From: Janthinobacterium silvisoli
Lineage (GTDB): Bacteria > Pseudomonadota > Gammaproteobacteria > Burkholderiales > Burkholderiaceae_D
DNA: 64,000 nt
Assembly (NCBI RefSeq): GCF_014200725.1
Contig: NZ_JACHCL010000003.1
Coordinates: 62,001-126,000, forward strand
Reading direction: 5' to 3'
Positions within the stretch are counted from its first letter, which is position 1. Each line of letters begins with the position of its first letter. The notes under the pieces are model-generated. The model searched no databases. It saw only the letters and a program-made list of their open reading frames with translations, and was not told the DNA's origin. A program made the translations under genes and the position numbers. Of the stretch, positions 25,103 through 34,460 are shown in pieces.

Positions 25103-27013
25103 TCAGCCTTTGGCGCGTGCTTCGATGGCTTCCCATTTTTCCAGGGCAGCCAGCAGTTCATTCTCGATTTCCGCCATGCGTGCGTTCAGGCGTTTGCCTT
25201 CGGCTGGCGTTTTTTTGTAGAAATCGGGATGCGACAATTGCCCGGCCAGTACGGCTTGCTCATCTTCCAGCGCGGCCATGATATTTGGCAACTCATCGAG
25301 TTCGCGCTGCTCTTTATAGCTGAGCTTTTTCTGCTTGGCGACCGGCGCCGGGGCCGGGGCGGCTGCGGCAGGCGCGGCGGCGGCTTTCGGTGCGCTGCGC
25401 GCCGTGGCTGCTGGCACGCTGGCGCGCTGGCGCTCCCAATCCGTGTAGCCGCCGACGAATTCGCGCCACTTGCCTTCGCCTTCGGCCACGATCACTTGCG
25501 TGACGACGTTGTCGAGGAAAGTACGGTCATGGCTGACCAGGAAGACGGTGCCGGTGTACTCTTCCAGCAACTCTTCCAGCAATTCCAGGGTATCGATATC
25601 CAAGTCATTGGTCGGTTCATCGAGCACCAGCACGTTGGCCGGCTTGGCGAACAGGCGCGCCAGCAGCAAACGGTTGCGCTCGCCACCGGACAAGGTCTTG
25701 ACGGGCGAACGGGCGCGCTCGGGAGCAAACAGGAAATCGTTCAGATAGGTCATCACGTGACGGCGCTGGCCATTGATCTCGACCCAGTCGCTGCCCGGCG
25801 CGATGGTTTCCATCAGGTTAGCCTCTTCATTCAGCTGCGTGCGCATCTGATCGAAATATGCCACTTGCAACTTGGTACCCAGGCGCACGCTGCCCGTGTC
25901 CGGCGTCTCTTCGCCCAGGATCATTTTCAGCAAGGTGGTCTTGCCGGCGCCGTTCGCGCCGATCAGGCCCACTTTGTCGCCACGCAAGATGGTGGCCGTG
26001 AAATCCTTGACGATGACCTTGCTGCCATAGGTCTTCGAGACGTTTTCCAGGTCCGCCACGATCTTGCCCGAGCGTTCGCCAGCCGACACGTCCAGCTTGA
26101 CTTGCCCTTGCTGTTCACGGCGCGCATTGCGCGTCAGGCGCAGCGCTTCCAGGCGGCGCACGCGGCCTTCATCGCGCACGCGGCGCGCCTTGACGCCCTT
26201 GCGTATCCACACTTCTTCCTGCGCCAGGAACTTGTCGAACTTGGCGTTTTCCACTTCTTCGATTTCCAGCTGCTCGGCCTTGCGCACTTGATAGGCCGTG
26301 AAGTTGCCTGGATACGACAGCAAGCGGCCACGGTCCAGCTCGATGATGCGGGTGGCCACGTTGTCGAGGAAGGAGCGGTCATGGGTAATGAACAGCACGC
26401 TGCCCTTGAAGTCTCGCAACAAGCCTTCCAGCCACAGGATGGAGCTGAAATCGAGATGGTTGGTCGGCTCATCGAGCAGCAGCACATCGGGTGCCGACAC
26501 CAGCGCGCGCGCCAGCGCCACGCGCTTTTGCATACCGCCCGACAGGGTTTTCATCAGCATGTCGCCCGTCAGGTTCAGACGGTCGAGCACGGTTTCCACC
26601 TTGTTCGGCAAGCTCCACGCATCGGCCGCATCCAGTTTGACCTGGATATCGTGCATGCGTTCCATCAATTCATCGTCATTGCCCTGGCCAAACTGGCCCG
26701 TCAATGCATCATATTCCTTGAGCCAGGCTTGCGACTCGCCCATGCCGGAGGCCACCGCGTCGAACACGGACATGTCCGGGTCGAATTGCGGCTCTTGCTC
26801 TACATAGGCAATCTTGATGCCTTGCTGCATCACCAGCAAGCCGTCGTCGAGCTTGAACTTGCCCGAAATGACTTTCAACAGCGAGGACTTGCCCGTGCCG
26901 TTACGGCCGATCAAACCGACCCGCTCCGAGGTTTCCAGTGAAAATTCCGCGTGATCGAGCAGCGCGACGTGACCGAACGCAAGTTGCGCCGATGAAAGAG
27001 AGATGACAGCCAT
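25103..27013 (-). CDS. uup: ABC-F family ATPase Uup
   Basis: A 636-residue soluble protein with two ABC cassettes. Cassette 1 (about 1-250) has Walker A GRNGTGKSS, signature LSGGMQKR and Walker B VLLLDEPTNHLD. Cassette 2 (about 315-540) has GANGAGKTT, LSGGERNR and VLVLDEPTNDLD. An Ala/Pro linker leads to a C-terminal coiled-coil domain (about 565-630) characteristic of Uup. Uup-type proteins bind DNA and ribosomes and affect transposon excision and translation or ribosome assembly. The start MAVISLSSAQ at 27013 matches the family; the frame continues upstream to 27130 without support. Confidence 0.92.
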   Translation of the reverse strand: MAVISLSSAQLAFGHVALLDHAEFSLETSERVGLIGRNGTGKSSLLKVISGKFKLDDGLLVMQQGIKIAYVEQEPQFDPDMSVFDAVASGMGESQAWLKEYDALTGQFGQGNDDELMERMHDIQVKLDAADAWSLPNKVETVLDRLNLTGDMLMKTLSGGMQKRVALARALVSAPDVLLLDEPTNHLDFSSILWLEGLLRDFKGSVLFITHDRSFLDNVATRIIELDRGRLLSYPGNFTAYQVRKAEQLEIEEVENAKFDKFLAQEEVWIRKGVKARRVRDEGRVRRLEALRLTRNARREQQGQVKLDVSAGERSGKIVADLENVSKTYGSKVIVKDFTATILRGDKVGLIGANGAGKTTLLKMILGEETPDTGSVRLGTKLQVAYFDQMRTQLNEEANLMETIAPGSDWVEINGQRRHVMTYLNDFLFAPERARSPVKTLSGGERNRLLLARLFAKPANVLVLDEPTNDLDIDTLELLEELLEEYTGTVFLVSHDRTFLDNVVTQVIVAEGEGKWREFVGGYTDWERQRASVPAATARSAPKAAAAPAAAAPAPAPVAKQKKLSYKEQRELDELPNIMAALEDEQAVLAGQLSHPDFYKKTPAEGKRLNARMAEIENELLAALEKWEAIEARAKG

Positions 27014-27245
27014 AATGATGAGTAAAGTGCTCGGGCGCCGTACCTTGCCTACCAAATATACCGCGTGGTAGGCAACACAGCCGCCGATCAGATGATGAAA
27101 GAAGCACGCATTGTACCGATAGTCGCGCAAGCATAGGCATATCTTGCAATCTGTCGGCTATAATTGCGCTCGCTTCACAGCGTAGCAGAGGCTTTTTATC
27201 GCTGCGCGCTGCCGAAGGCGGCAGGCCCAGCCCGCCGACAGCGTC

Positions 27246-27320
27246 CTCCCCGTAGCACAATGGATAGTGCACATGCCTCCTAAGCGTGGGATACTGGTTC
27301 GATTCCAGTCGGGGGGACCA
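27246..27320 (+). tRNA. tRNA-Arg (anticodon CCU)
   Basis: A 75-nt cloverleaf. The acceptor stem is CTCCCCG / CGGGGGG with one U-G pair, the D stem is GCAC/GTGC, the anticodon stem is CATGC/GCGTG around loop CTCCTAA (anticodon CCT), and the T stem is ACTGG/CCAGT around TTCGATT. Discriminator A and an encoded CCA finish it. It reads AGG codons. Confidence 0.95.
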
Positions 27321-27366
27321 GCTTCAATACGCCGCATACATTGCAGTTTCGTCTACGATACTGGCC

Positions 27367-28110
27367 ATGCACCCAAGCAAACATCACTCACCACGTACAG
27401 TGCACGCCAACAAACAGCGCGGCGCTGCACTGCTGCTGCTGGTCACCGTGCTGGCCCTGGGCGCGGCCACCCTGCTGATGACAGGTTTCAGTGCGCAGGT
27501 CATGGAGCAGCGCCGGGTTGAACATACGCAGCAAACCCTGGCGCAGTCGCGCGATGCCTTGATGGGGTTCGCCTTGCAGCATGGACGCTTGCCACGGCCC
27601 GCCATGTCGGCCCAGGATGGCCGAGAGAGCGCGCAGCCGTGTGCCAGCGACGCCGATTGCAGCGGTTTTTTGCCGTGGGTGGCGCTGGGGGTGGAGGCGG
27701 CCGATAGCTGGGGACATGTGCTGCGCTATAGCGTGACACCGGGCTTCACGCAGACGCCGATCAAGCGCAACGAGGTGCTGGCCAGCAAAACCATACAAAC
27801 ACGCTACACCGACGGCAGTGTGCGCTATGTGTATGGGGATGACTTGTGCGGGCGCGGCGCCTGTTCGCCGGCCGTAATTTTCTCGACCGGCAAGCACAAT
27901 TTCGGCACCAGCGTGCAAGGCGTGAAACAGCGCAGCGGGAACGTGGAAAATGCCGACGAGCGCAGCAACGACCAGGCGACGCAGCATTTCATCGTCCGCC
28001 AGGCTACCGACAACAGCGCCCTGCCCGGCGGCGCCTTCGACGATATGCTGGTGTATGTGCCGCTATCGACCTTGCTGACGCGCATGGTGTTTGCAGACAA
28101 GCTGGACTAG
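27367..28110 (+). CDS. Prepilin-like single-pass membrane protein
   Basis: A 247-residue protein. Its N-terminus has a basic leader (HANKQRG) followed directly by a hydrophobic helix (AALLLLVTVLALGAATLL, about 25-42), which resembles the type IV/II minor pilins of the PilX or GspK class. A globular domain follows with four or five Cys (CASDADCSGF, CGRGAC) that could form disulfides. No other pilus gene is near, so it may act with a machinery encoded elsewhere. The ATG at 27367 is chosen; a longer frame overlaps the tRNA. The function is unknown. Confidence 0.65.
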   Translation: MHPSKHHSPRTVHANKQRGAALLLLVTVLALGAATLLMTGFSAQVMEQRRVEHTQQTLAQSRDALMGFALQHGRLPRPAMSAQDGRESAQPCASDADCSGFLPWVALGVEAADSWGHVLRYSVTPGFTQTPIKRNEVLASKTIQTRYTDGSVRYVYGDDLCGRGACSPAVIFSTGKHNFGTSVQGVKQRSGNVENADERSNDQATQHFIVRQATDNSALPGGAFDDMLVYVPLSTLLTRMVFADKLD

Positions 28111-28122
28111 CTACCGCAATTT

Positions 28123-28845
28123 TTACTGCAAGCCCGATGCCTGCAGGCTGCTATCTTGCACCAGCAATTCTTCCTGCCAGAGCACCGACTGCCGCAGTTG
28201 CGCCAGCAGCGCATGCAGCGCGGGGGCATCGGGGGTATCGATCAGCGCCGTTTGCACGGCCTCGGCCGCGCCGCTCAGTCCCAGGGTAGCGCAGCCGACG
28301 TGCAGGCGCTCCAGCTGTACCCGCAGCGCACCGGCGTCGCCCACGGCCAGGCTGCCGATCTCGCCCGACAGGGCAGCCAGCTGCGCCTCGAACCCTTTTA
28401 AATACGCTTGCAGACGCTCCGCCCCCACGCCCAGGCGGACCCGGGTTTGGCCAGGTGGCTCTGCCGCCCAGGCGATGGCGGGGGCCCGCATGCGCTGCAG
28501 GAAAGGCCGCACTTCGTCGCCCTGGAAAGGCTTGACGATATAACCGTCAGCCCCGGCGGCACTGGCGCCATCGACGGTGTCACGGTCGGTAGCCGATGAA
28601 ATGAGCACAAAGGGCATGGCCTGCAATTCAGGATTGCCCTTAACTCGCTGCAACAGTTCCATGCCCGACAAACGGGGCATGCGCAAGTCGCAAAAACACA
28701 GCGCCGGACGCAAGCCGGCTTCCAGTTGCTCCCACGCGGCGGCGCCATCCTCGGCCTCCACGATGTCATGCACGCCACAACTGTCGATCAGGTGCATCAA
28801 CACCATGCGCGATACGACATCATCGTCCACCACCAGTACCTTCAT
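28123..28845 (-). CDS. Response regulator with C-terminal Hpt-like domain
   Basis: A 240-residue protein. Residues 1-120 are a CheY-like receiver with acidic DDD (7-9), phosphoacceptor Asp53 in CDLRMP, Ser in LISSA and Lys in VKPF. The C-terminal part (about 140-240) is helical and resembles an Hpt fold, but where the phospho-His should be it reads LERLHVGCATLG, so it appears degenerate. There is no DNA-binding domain. It lies 79 bp downstream of the hybrid kinase gene, in the same direction, and is a likely partner. Confidence 0.85.
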   Translation of the reverse strand: MKVLVVDDDVVSRMVLMHLIDSCGVHDIVEAEDGAAAWEQLEAGLRPALCFCDLRMPRLSGMELLQRVKGNPELQAMPFVLISSATDRDTVDGASAAGADGYIVKPFQGDEVRPFLQRMRAPAIAWAAEPPGQTRVRLGVGAERLQAYLKGFEAQLAALSGEIGSLAVGDAGALRVQLERLHVGCATLGLSGAAEAVQTALIDTPDAPALHALLAQLRQSVLWQEELLVQDSSLQASGLQ

Positions 28846-28924
28846 TATTACGCTCTCCACAATTTTATTGGCCGTACCAAGCTGTTTGAGCGTATTTTAC
28901 CGGCTTTCAGGCGGATTTTAATGA

Positions 28925-31900
28925 TTAATCTTGCATATTTTGCACTTCGTTGACGGAGGCAGCGATCTCCGCCAGCAAGCCATGCAGGCGCGGCAGGTGC
29001 ACGGTGACCTGCTGCCATTGCCCGCTATCGGCCGCTTCTTCCAGCTGCGTGCACAAACCATGCAGCTCGGCTTCGTCCAGATAGGCGGCGCTGCCCTTCA
29101 AGCCATGCAGCAAACGGCCCGCTTCCTCCTTGTTCTGCGCCGCCATGGCTGCATCGAGTTCATGCAGGCGGCTCGACAGGTCGCCCACGAAGGCGGCGCG
29201 GATGCGGCGCTTCAGGTCGCCGCCACGGCCATCCTGCAAGGATGAGGAAGACGAAGCAGACGAAGGCGGCGGCACCGGCGGCACGCCAAACAGCATATCG
29301 AGTTCGGCCTGGCCCGGCGCCGCGCTGCCCGGCGCGGCCACGGGCATACGCGGCAAGGGGCGTTCACGCTCAAGCTGGTGTTCGATCGCGTGCTCGAGCA
29401 GCACATGCAAGGCCATTTCATCGATCGGTTTGCTGAGGAAGTCATCCATGCCGGCGCCAAGGTAACGGATGCGGTCTTCTTCGCTGGCATTGGCAGTGAG
29501 CGCCACGATCATCACTTCCGGATCGTGGACGGGATGCTCGGGCAAGCCACCTGCGCGTATCAGCCGGGTCGCCGTGGCGCCATCCATCTCGGGCATGCGT
29601 CCATCCATCAGCACCAGGTCGTACGGCGTCTGGGCGCAGGCGGCCACCGCCAGGGTACCGTTGGCCACCACGTCGACCCGGTGCCCCAGGTCTTCCAGCA
29701 TCACGCGGATGATGATCTGGTTGGTCGGGAAATCTTCGGCGCACAGGACATGCAGTTGGTGACTGTGCGGCGCCAGGGTCACTGGCGGCACCAGCGGTGG
29801 CGCCTCGCCATCGGCCAGCGGCAAGATGAAGGTAAAGGTGCTGCCCTGCCCCTGCACGCTGGTGGCCGTGATGGTTCCGCCCATCAGTTCGACCAGCTGG
29901 CGGCAAATCGCCAGGCCCAGGCCCGTGCCGCCATAGCGGCGCGTGGTGCTGGCGTCGGCCTGTTCGAATTTCTGAAACAAACGTGCCATCGCAGCGGCAT
30001 CGATGCCGATGCCGCTGTCGCTGACACTGAAACGTATCAAATTAAGCTGCCCAGGCGCCACGCCGGCGCGCTCCACGCGTACGCTCACGCCGCCATGCTG
30101 GGTGAACTTGAAGGCATTGCCGACCAGGTTGACCAGTACCTGGCGCAAACGGCTGGGGTCGCCCACCACGAAGGGCGGCAAGTCCGGCGCGAAATCGATG
30201 GAAAAGCCGATACTGCGCGCGGCCGCCTGCTCTTCGAACAGGCTGACCACATGCTCCATCGCCGCGCCGAGGGCAAAATCGATATTTTCAATACTCAGCT
30301 TGCCGGCCTCGATCTTGGAAAAGTCCAGCAAGTCATTGATGATGGCCAGCAGGGACTCGGCATTGGCCTGGCCGCGCAGGATTTGCTCGCGCGTCGACGC
30401 ATGCAATTGCTGATCGCGCAAGGCAAAGCCCAGCATGCCTATCACGCCGGCCAGCGGGGTGCGCATCTCGTGGCTCATATTGGCCAGGAATTCCGATTTC
30501 TGGCGCGTGGCATCTTCGGCCTTGCGCTTGGCCTGGCGCAGGCTTTCCTCGTTTTTCTTCAGGCTGCTGTTAGCCAGCGCCAGCTCGTGGGACTGGGCCA
30601 GCACTTCGATTTCCTTGCCGCGCAATTCGGCATTCTTTTGCGATACCTCGGCCGTGCGCTCGGTGACCTGCCGCTCCAGCTTGCTCTGCTGGCGCCGCAG
30701 TATGTGCATGCGCTGCCAGTACACGCCGTAGATCAGCCCCAGCGACAGCAAGGCCATCAGGCTGCGGAACCACCAGGTTTTCCAGAACGGCGGCAAGATG
30801 GTGATATTGAGGGTCGTGCCGCTTTCATTCCACACCCCATCCTTGTTGGCCGCCTTGACACGGAACACGTACTCGCCCGGATCAAGATTGGTATAGGTGG
30901 CAAAGCGCCGGCCCGCATCCGTCATGACCCAGTCCTGGTCGAAACCCTCGAGCCGGTAGGCAAACATATTGCGCTGCGGGGCGGCAAAATGCAGGGCGGC
31001 GAATTCCAGCGAAAAGACGCTCTCGCGCGAAGTCAGGGTCAGGCTGCGGCTATGGTCGATGGCCGTGTCCAGCACATGGGCAAACTCGCCGCGGCCGATC
31101 AGCACGGGCTTGTTGAAGATCTGCAGTTCCGTGACCACCACCAGTGGCGGCACGAGGTTGTCGTGGATATCCTTGGGTGCAAAGGCGGTCATACCGTTAA
31201 AACCACCGAAATACATGCTGCCGTCGTCCGCGCGCACACCGGCGCCGTCGAAATAGGAACCCTCGACCGTGCCATCGGCGCTGTCGTAATTGCGGAACTG
31301 GCCGCTGCGCATGTCCAGCCGGGTGATGCCGCTGTTGGTGCTGAGCCAAAGCTGTTCGGCATCGTCCTCCAGGATGCTGGCCACCGCATCGTCGGCCATG
31401 CCATCCTTGCGCAAATAGCGGCGGAAGCGGATCTGCCCCTTGGTATCGACATCCATCCGGTTCAAGCCATTGGCCGTGCCCACCCACAGCACGCCGCGCT
31501 TGTCTTCGTGCAGAAAATGCACTTCGTCGTGGCTGAGGCTCTGCGGATCTGCCGGATCGTGGCGAAAATGGCGGAAATGGCCAGTCGTCCGGTCCAGCAA
31601 GTCGAGGCCATGGAAAGTGCCTATCCACAGCTGGCCCTTGCGGTCTTCCAGCACCGGCCGCACCATATTGTCGGACAGGCTGTCCGGATCGGCAGGGTCG
31701 TGACGGAAGGTGGTGAATTTTTTCGTGACGGGATCGAAACGATGCAGGCCGCCGCGCGACGACACCCACAGCATGCCGCTACGGTCGCCGGCGATATTGC
31801 GGATGGTGTCGCTGTTCGGGTCGCCCACCGCAAAACGCGTGGTGGAAAAGCGCCGCGTGGCCAGGTCGAAACGGTGCAAGCCCGTGCGTCCGCCCACCCA

Positions 31901-33205
31901 CAGCACGCCGTCCGGGGCCCGGTACAGGGTCGACACCTGCTCGTCGCGCGACATGCCCGGCGTCCTGCGCATATCGAATATCTGCGTCGCGCCATCGCGC
32001 GTATCGTACAGCTTCAGGCCAGTGGTGGTGCCCAGCCACAGCTTGCCGCCACCCGCATCGGCCAGCGCGCGCACCTTCTTGTCGACCAGCGTGGCGGTAT
32101 CGTCCTGCGCGCGCACCATGCGTGAAAAACCGCCGCTGCCCAGGTCCACCCGGCTCACGCCGTTATACCAGGTGCCGGCCCAGAAGCTGCCGGCGCGGTC
32201 GCGGAACAAGGAGGCCACCTGATTGTCGGCGACGCTGAACTTGTCTCCCGTCTGGTGCCGGAATTGCAGGAAGGTGTCGTTTTCGGGCTGCCAGCGCAGC
32301 AAGCCATCGGCATTGCTGCCGACCCAGACGGTGCCATCGATATCCTGGAACAGGCTCGATATGCGGATCGCGTTGAAACCCTGCTTTTCACTCAGGCGCA
32401 GGCGCGCCAGCGGCGCCCGGCCTGCAGGATCGAGGCGCCAGCGCTCGGCGCCAGCCATGGTGCCTATCCACAGATTGTCCTGCCTGTCGACCAGCAGCGA
32501 CTGGATCACATTGAATTTCGAGGCCGGCAGCGCATCGATGGTGTAATGCTCGAAACGGCTGCTGCCCGGCGCCAGCATGTCCAGGCCGGTTACCGTGCCT
32601 ATCCACAAACGCCCCTGCGCATCGAGCGCCAGCGCCTTGATCTCGTTATCGCCCAGGCTATGCGGGTCCTTGTCATCGTGATGCCAGCTGCGAAAGGTGC
32701 CGGTGACGGGATCGAAATGCTGCAAGCCATCCGAGGTGGCGATCCAGAAACCGCGCGCGCCATCTTCAAGAATGGCGTGCACATGCCGGCTGCCATTGCC
32801 ACGCTTGTTCGTATCGGGCTGCACATAATGCGTAAAAGTCTGGCTGACGGAATCGAAACGGTCCAGCCCATTGTCTGTGCCGACCCAGAGCTGGCCCTGG
32901 CTATCGACATGCAGCACGCCGACCCAGTTGTCGGCCAGGCTGCTGCTGTCGCCTTCGACATTCCGGTACACGACGACCCGGTATCCGTCATAACGGCTCA
33001 AGCCCGACTGGCCGCCAAACCACATGAAGCCTTGCCGGTCCTGCGCGATGGACAGCACCGATTCCTGCGCCAGGCCATGTTCAACGCTGAGCTGATCGAA
33101 ACGCAGGCTGCGTGCAGGCGCGGCCCCGGCCCCGCCCCAGGCGCCCAAAAGCAGGCACAGGCACAATATCCATGGCACACCGCAAGCACGTCGAAATCCC
33201 AGCAC
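28925..33205 (-). CDS. Hybrid sensor histidine kinase with two-component propeller, REC and Hpt domains
   Basis: A 1426-residue membrane protein. After a signal peptide (about 1-28) come repeated propeller blades (about 35-690, with recurrent W-[VI]-G-T and GL-R-D motifs), a Y_Y_Y domain (about 715-790) and one membrane helix (about 795-815). In the cytoplasm a coiled coil leads to HisKA with His912 in MSHEMRTPL, HATPase (NLVGNAFKF, DSGIG, GGTGLGL), a receiver with Asp1201 in LMDGRMP, and an Hpt with His1367 in LLHGLKGS. This is a full phosphorelay in one chain, of the type that often senses glycans or oligosaccharides. The start is GTG at 33205 with AGGA upstream. The output is probably the regulator at 28123-28845 or a distant one. 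Confidence 0.93.
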   Translation of the reverse strand: MLGFRRACGVPWILCLCLLLGAWGGAGAAPARSLRFDQLSVEHGLAQESVLSIAQDRQGFMWFGGQSGLSRYDGYRVVVYRNVEGDSSSLADNWVGVLHVDSQGQLWVGTDNGLDRFDSVSQTFTHYVQPDTNKRGNGSRHVHAILEDGARGFWIATSDGLQHFDPVTGTFRSWHHDDKDPHSLGDNEIKALALDAQGRLWIGTVTGLDMLAPGSSRFEHYTIDALPASKFNVIQSLLVDRQDNLWIGTMAGAERWRLDPAGRAPLARLRLSEKQGFNAIRISSLFQDIDGTVWVGSNADGLLRWQPENDTFLQFRHQTGDKFSVADNQVASLFRDRAGSFWAGTWYNGVSRVDLGSGGFSRMVRAQDDTATLVDKKVRALADAGGGKLWLGTTTGLKLYDTRDGATQIFDMRRTPGMSRDEQVSTLYRAPDGVLWVGGRTGLHRFDLATRRFSTTRFAVGDPNSDTIRNIAGDRSGMLWVSSRGGLHRFDPVTKKFTTFRHDPADPDSLSDNMVRPVLEDRKGQLWIGTFHGLDLLDRTTGHFRHFRHDPADPQSLSHDEVHFLHEDKRGVLWVGTANGLNRMDVDTKGQIRFRRYLRKDGMADDAVASILEDDAEQLWLSTNSGITRLDMRSGQFRNYDSADGTVEGSYFDGAGVRADDGSMYFGGFNGMTAFAPKDIHDNLVPPLVVVTELQIFNKPVLIGRGEFAHVLDTAIDHSRSLTLTSRESVFSLEFAALHFAAPQRNMFAYRLEGFDQDWVMTDAGRRFATYTNLDPGEYVFRVKAANKDGVWNESGTTLNITILPPFWKTWWFRSLMALLSLGLIYGVYWQRMHILRRQQSKLERQVTERTAEVSQKNAELRGKEIEVLAQSHELALANSSLKKNEESLRQAKRKAEDATRQKSEFLANMSHEMRTPLAGVIGMLGFALRDQQLHASTREQILRGQANAESLLAIINDLLDFSKIEAGKLSIENIDFALGAAMEHVVSLFEEQAAARSIGFSIDFAPDLPPFVVGDPSRLRQVLVNLVGNAFKFTQHGGVSVRVERAGVAPGQLNLIRFSVSDSGIGIDAAAMARLFQKFEQADASTTRRYGGTGLGLAICRQLVELMGGTITATSVQGQGSTFTFILPLADGEAPPLVPPVTLAPHSHQLHVLCAEDFPTNQIIIRVMLEDLGHRVDVVANGTLAVAACAQTPYDLVLMDGRMPEMDGATATRLIRAGGLPEHPVHDPEVMIVALTANASEEDRIRYLGAGMDDFLSKPIDEMALHVLLEHAIEHQLERERPLPRMPVAAPGSAAPGQAELDMLFGVPPVPPPSSASSSSSLQDGRGGDLKRRIRAAFVGDLSSRLHELDAAMAAQNKEEAGRLLHGLKGSAAYLDEAELHGLCTQLEEAADSGQWQQVTVHLPRLHGLLAEIAASVNEVQNMQD

Positions 33206-33249
33206 AATCGTCCTGTCAAAAAAAACGCGAAAAAAACCGTCAGCCCGTC

Positions 33250-34419
33250 TCAGGAACCAAAAAACGCCAGTACATCGTCCTTGCGGGCTTGCGTATCGCG
33301 CTGTCCAAGACGGATCAGCTCGTTAGTATATGTCGATTCGAACAATAAATACGAGGCCAAAGCCGCACCACGGGCCTCGGCAGCACCAATTCCCGACAAC
33401 ATGGTACGGATTGGGCGCGGCAAACTGCCGATATGCCGGCTGGCGATGGCATCGAGCCGCTCGGATGGCGCAATCACCAGCAATTCCACCGGTTTCAAGG
33501 CCGTCTTGCCCAGCAATTCGGGCGGCAGCATCGACAAGGTCAAATTGATACGGTTCAGGCGCTCGATGTCGACCGCCAGACCATCGAGGAAGATCGACGA
33601 CAGCGCATGGCCGGCGATTTGCGCCAGGCTGGGGTAGCGCGCCGCATCGCCTGGGCCGGGTGCCGGCTCCGTCATGCGTCCCGCGCCCACCACCAGCACC
33701 TTGTTGGCGCCCAGGTGGATCGCCGGGGAAATCGGCGCCAGCTGGCGCATCGAGCCATCGCCACAGTATTCGCGCTGGCCGCCGATATACAGGGGCACGG
33801 CCGGAAAGATGAAGGGAATCGCGGCCGACGCCAGCAAATGTTCGACGCCGATCTGGTCTTGCAGCGCCAGCCGCTGGGTGCGCACCCACGGCGCAATCTC
33901 TGCGGCCGTCTGGTAAAACGTCATGTGGCGGCTGCCCGAATACGACGAGGCGGTCACAGCCAGTGCATGCAGCAAGCCGTCGGCCAGGGCCGCATCCAGG
34001 CGCGGCAAGTCCAGCATGCGGTGCAGCAGGCTGACCAGCGGGGTATTGTCGAGCAGGGAATTGGGCGGCGCGGCATGCCACTTGCGCAGCAGCCAGCCAA
34101 ACGACAGCAGCGACAGCCAGCGCGCGCCCGAGCGCAGCACGCCCAGCGAGTCGGCGCGGTAGACTTGCTCGACCTCGATATGCTGCCAGACGTCGAGCAG
34201 TTTTTGCACGCCTTCGCCGAAATTGTCGGCCCGGCAGGCGAGCGCCGTGGCGTTGATGGCGCCGGCCGAAGTGCCGCAAATGATATCGAAAGGGTTGCGC
34301 GCCGGCGGCCAGCCCGCTTCCCACAAGATCGCCGAAATCGCCTGCAGCACCCCCACCTGGTAGGCAGCGCGGGCGCCGCCCCCCGTCAGTATCAAGCCGG
34401 TTTTATTTTCCATTCCCAT
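33250..34419 (-). CDS. Patatin-like phospholipase family protein
   Basis: A 389-residue protein with the patatin catalytic fold. The oxyanion loop is TGGGARAAYQVGVL (about 12-25), the nucleophile Ser lies in the GTSAG elbow (about 48-53), and the catalytic Asp is in CGDGSMRQ (about 220). It is expected to hydrolyse acyl esters of phospholipids. No signal peptide is present, so it is cytosolic or membrane-peripheral. The second Met (residue 3) is an alternative start. It lies 45 bp upstream of the hybrid kinase gene and in the same direction. Confidence 0.9.
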   Translation of the reverse strand: MGMENKTGLILTGGGARAAYQVGVLQAISAILWEAGWPPARNPFDIICGTSAGAINATALACRADNFGEGVQKLLDVWQHIEVEQVYRADSLGVLRSGARWLSLLSFGWLLRKWHAAPPNSLLDNTPLVSLLHRMLDLPRLDAALADGLLHALAVTASSYSGSRHMTFYQTAAEIAPWVRTQRLALQDQIGVEHLLASAAIPFIFPAVPLYIGGQREYCGDGSMRQLAPISPAIHLGANKVLVVGAGRMTEPAPGPGDAARYPSLAQIAGHALSSIFLDGLAVDIERLNRINLTLSMLPPELLGKTALKPVELLVIAPSERLDAIASRHIGSLPRPIRTMLSGIGAAEARGAALASYLLFESTYTNELIRLGQRDTQARKDDVLAFFGS

Positions 34420-34460
34420 GCCGGCAGATTAGCATGGGTCTTGATGCTTTGTGGAAAAGT

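Noticed and set aside
29378..32125. 915-residue plus-strand ORF
   Set aside because: It is antisense to the hybrid kinase gene, whose domains are all intact. The ORF is a GC-rich shadow frame.
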